The translations under genes and the position numbers were made by a program. From the NCBI GenBank assembly GCA_944362615.1, contig CALVTM010000013.1, forward strand, positions 1-36,041: a stretch of DNA of 36,041 bases, written 5' to 3'. The stretch comes from an uncultured Clostridia bacterium. Lineage in GTDB: Bacteria > Bacillota > Clostridia > Christensenellales > Pumilibacteraceae. Of the stretch, positions 34,963-36,041 are shown one piece after another. Below the pieces are notes generated by a model that was not told the origin of the DNA, ran no database searches, and saw only the letters and a list, made by a program, of their open reading frames with translations. How positions within the stretch are numbered: the first letter of the stretch is position 1; each line of letters opens with the position of its first letter.

Positions 34963-35897
34963 TAACAACTGAGATCATCGGGCTTTGTCCGCATTGCTTT
35001 GCTCCGCTCTCTCCCAAGGGTGTATGCACTGTGTGTAAAAAGAAGGCGAACCGCCCCATTCCCTCTCCCGCCCACAGACTTTCACCTGGGTCGAGGCTCA
35101 AACAGAGATATGTGCTGGCTTCAGCTATAGGCGAAGGCGGTTTCGGAATAACCTATCTCGCTTTCGATACGATGAACAGAGCGCGCGTCGCAATCAAGGA
35201 GTACTTCCCTTCCGCTATAGTCTCACGCTCCGGAAAAGACGTCGTCATCAAAGAAGTTGATTTCAGAAGCCGCTTTTCGACGGGTAAAAAACGCTTTATG
35301 GATGAAGCCAAAAATATGGCTGCCATAAAAAATCTTGAGGGCATCCCTACCGCGCTCGACTACTTCAGCGAAAACGGTACCGCATATATAGTCATGGAGT
35401 ATCTGGACGGCATCACCCTTAAAGACTACGTCTGCAAGCGCGGCAGGCTCAAGGAGCAGGACGCAGTTGCAATACTCCGCCCGGTATTCTCCTCGCTTGC
35501 AAAGGTGCATGACGCAGGGCTTATTCACAGAGACGTATCCGCAGACAATATCATTCTCACAGACGGCTCCGCAAAGCTGATCGACTTCGGAGCGGCAGTC
35601 TCTGCTTCCGTCAAACGGCATATCATTGAGCTCAAACGACATTATGCTCCGCCCGAACAGTACGAAAAAGATACCGCTATAGATAAACGGGCAGACGTTT
35701 ATTCCTCCGGCGCGACGCTGTACTTCTGTCTCACCGGAGCGCTTCCGCCCGAAGCCACGGAAAGGCTCAAGCTGGATAAGCTTCTGCTGCCGGCAAGGCT
35801 CTCTCCGCGCATGCGCGACGCTCTTGCAAAGGCTCTCGCACTCTCTCCGGTAGACCGTTATCCGGATATGAGGACATTCCTTTACGATATATTATAA
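34959..35897 (+). CDS. Ser/Thr protein kinase with N-terminal zinc ribbon
   Basis: Hanks-type kinase of 312 residues. Residues 10-26 form a four-cysteine zinc ribbon (CPHC...CTVC: C10, C13, C23, C26). The kinase domain follows: glycine loop IGEGGFGITY (58-67), ATP lysine K80 in VAIK, catalytic HRDVSADN (190-197), DFG at 209-211 and the APPEQ motif at 230-234. It ends right after the kinase fold, with no transmembrane helix or PASTA repeats, unlike PrkC/Stk1. Its GITYLAFD..... VAIKEYFP sequence matches the cytosolic zinc-ribbon kinase group of Clostridia. Substrates are unknown. I see no terminator between it and the IS fragment. Confidence 0.93.
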   Translation: MITTEIIGLCPHCFAPLSPKGVCTVCKKKANRPIPSPAHRLSPGSRLKQRYVLASAIGEGGFGITYLAFDTMNRARVAIKEYFPSAIVSRSGKDVVIKEVDFRSRFSTGKKRFMDEAKNMAAIKNLEGIPTALDYFSENGTAYIVMEYLDGITLKDYVCKRGRLKEQDAVAILRPVFSSLAKVHDAGLIHRDVSADNIILTDGSAKLIDFGAAVSASVKRHIIELKRHYAPPEQYEKDTAIDKRADVYSSGATLYFCLTGALPPEATERLKLDKLLLPARLSPRMRDALAKALALSPVDRYPDMRTFLYDIL

Positions 35898-35952
35898 TAC
35901 ATCTGCCGCAACGGACTGCCTTTTGAATGATATTATATGATGAATTGTCAAA

Positions 35953-36041
35953 CTAAGTGCAACACTTAGCAAGATTTTCTTGAAACAAATCTATTGGTTT
36001 TTGGAAGCGCAAAACTTTCTTCGGCCTGGCGTTTAAGAGCG
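35953..36041 (-). mobile_element. 3' end of an IS30-family transposase gene, cut by the window edge
   Basis: The minus strand reads LLNARPKKVLRFQKPIDLFQENLAKCCT then stop. This is the C-terminal pattern of IS30 transposases (LN.RPRK.L.F.TP.E.F...L...C). The terminal sequence just beyond the stop contains GTTGCACTTAGTTTGACA, a type common at IS30-family ends. The element would end near 35930-35945. Only about 29 codons are inside the window, so integrity is unknown. Confidence 0.72.

Overview
The window looks like one contig from a Clostridia-type member of the Bacillota (Firmicutes). It carries SpmA/SpmB sporulation-type genes, a single-chain clade II PurL, dense operons with GGAGG-type ribosome binding sites, sigma-A promoters and GC-rich hairpin/U-tract terminators, and an embedded 16S rRNA gene with normal conserved primer sites. 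I cannot fix family or genus by eye. Both ends run into insertion-sequence fragments: an IS3-type start on the left and an IS30-type end on the right. This fits an assembly that broke at repeats.

Layout. About 0.1-3.6 kb: gltX and metG, minus strand. 3.7-4.8 kb: spmA-spmB, plus. 4.8-6.7 kb: an ABC-2 exporter pair, minus. 6.8-7.8 kb: a GNAT acetyltransferase and mscL, plus. 8.0-15.6 kb: a nine-gene minus-strand operon for acyl or polyketide chain building, with a flavodoxin-fold reductase just upstream (15.7-16.5 kb). 16.5-17.9 kb: a region empty of large genes that holds two related mini-ORFs (25 and 23 codons) on the plus strand, a run of RNA hairpins and two strong terminators. 17.9-19.0 kb: a PLP aminotransferase. 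19.7-21.2 kb: a stand-alone 16S rRNA gene with tandem promoters and its own terminator. 21.6-23.2 kb: argS. 23.4-34.0 kb: a purine operon purE-C-M-N-H-D-L followed by ychF. 34.2-35.9 kb: a PP2C phosphatase and a zinc-ribbon Ser/Thr kinase, plus strand.

The most interesting region is the 8-15.6 kb operon. It encodes two similar acyl carrier proteins, a 765-residue protein made of two ketosynthase domains, FabG, FabZ, FabD, a PccB/MmdA-type carboxyltransferase, an Sfp-type phosphopantetheinyl transferase and a hot-dog thioesterase. The first ketosynthase domain keeps the Cys-His-His triad. The second has lost all three residues, as in a chain-length factor. There is no enoyl reductase and no FabH. 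Read together, this is a self-contained set for a reduced but undersaturated (possibly polyene) chain made by a fused KS-CLF, more like a highly reducing type II polyketide synthase than a standard FabF-based fatty acid operon. The product is inference.

The second most interesting item is the pair of mini-ORFs (MIKL..F..T.F.NQI..HY..G), each behind an excellent ribosome binding site, with a highly structured 3' region after the second. I do not recognise the family.
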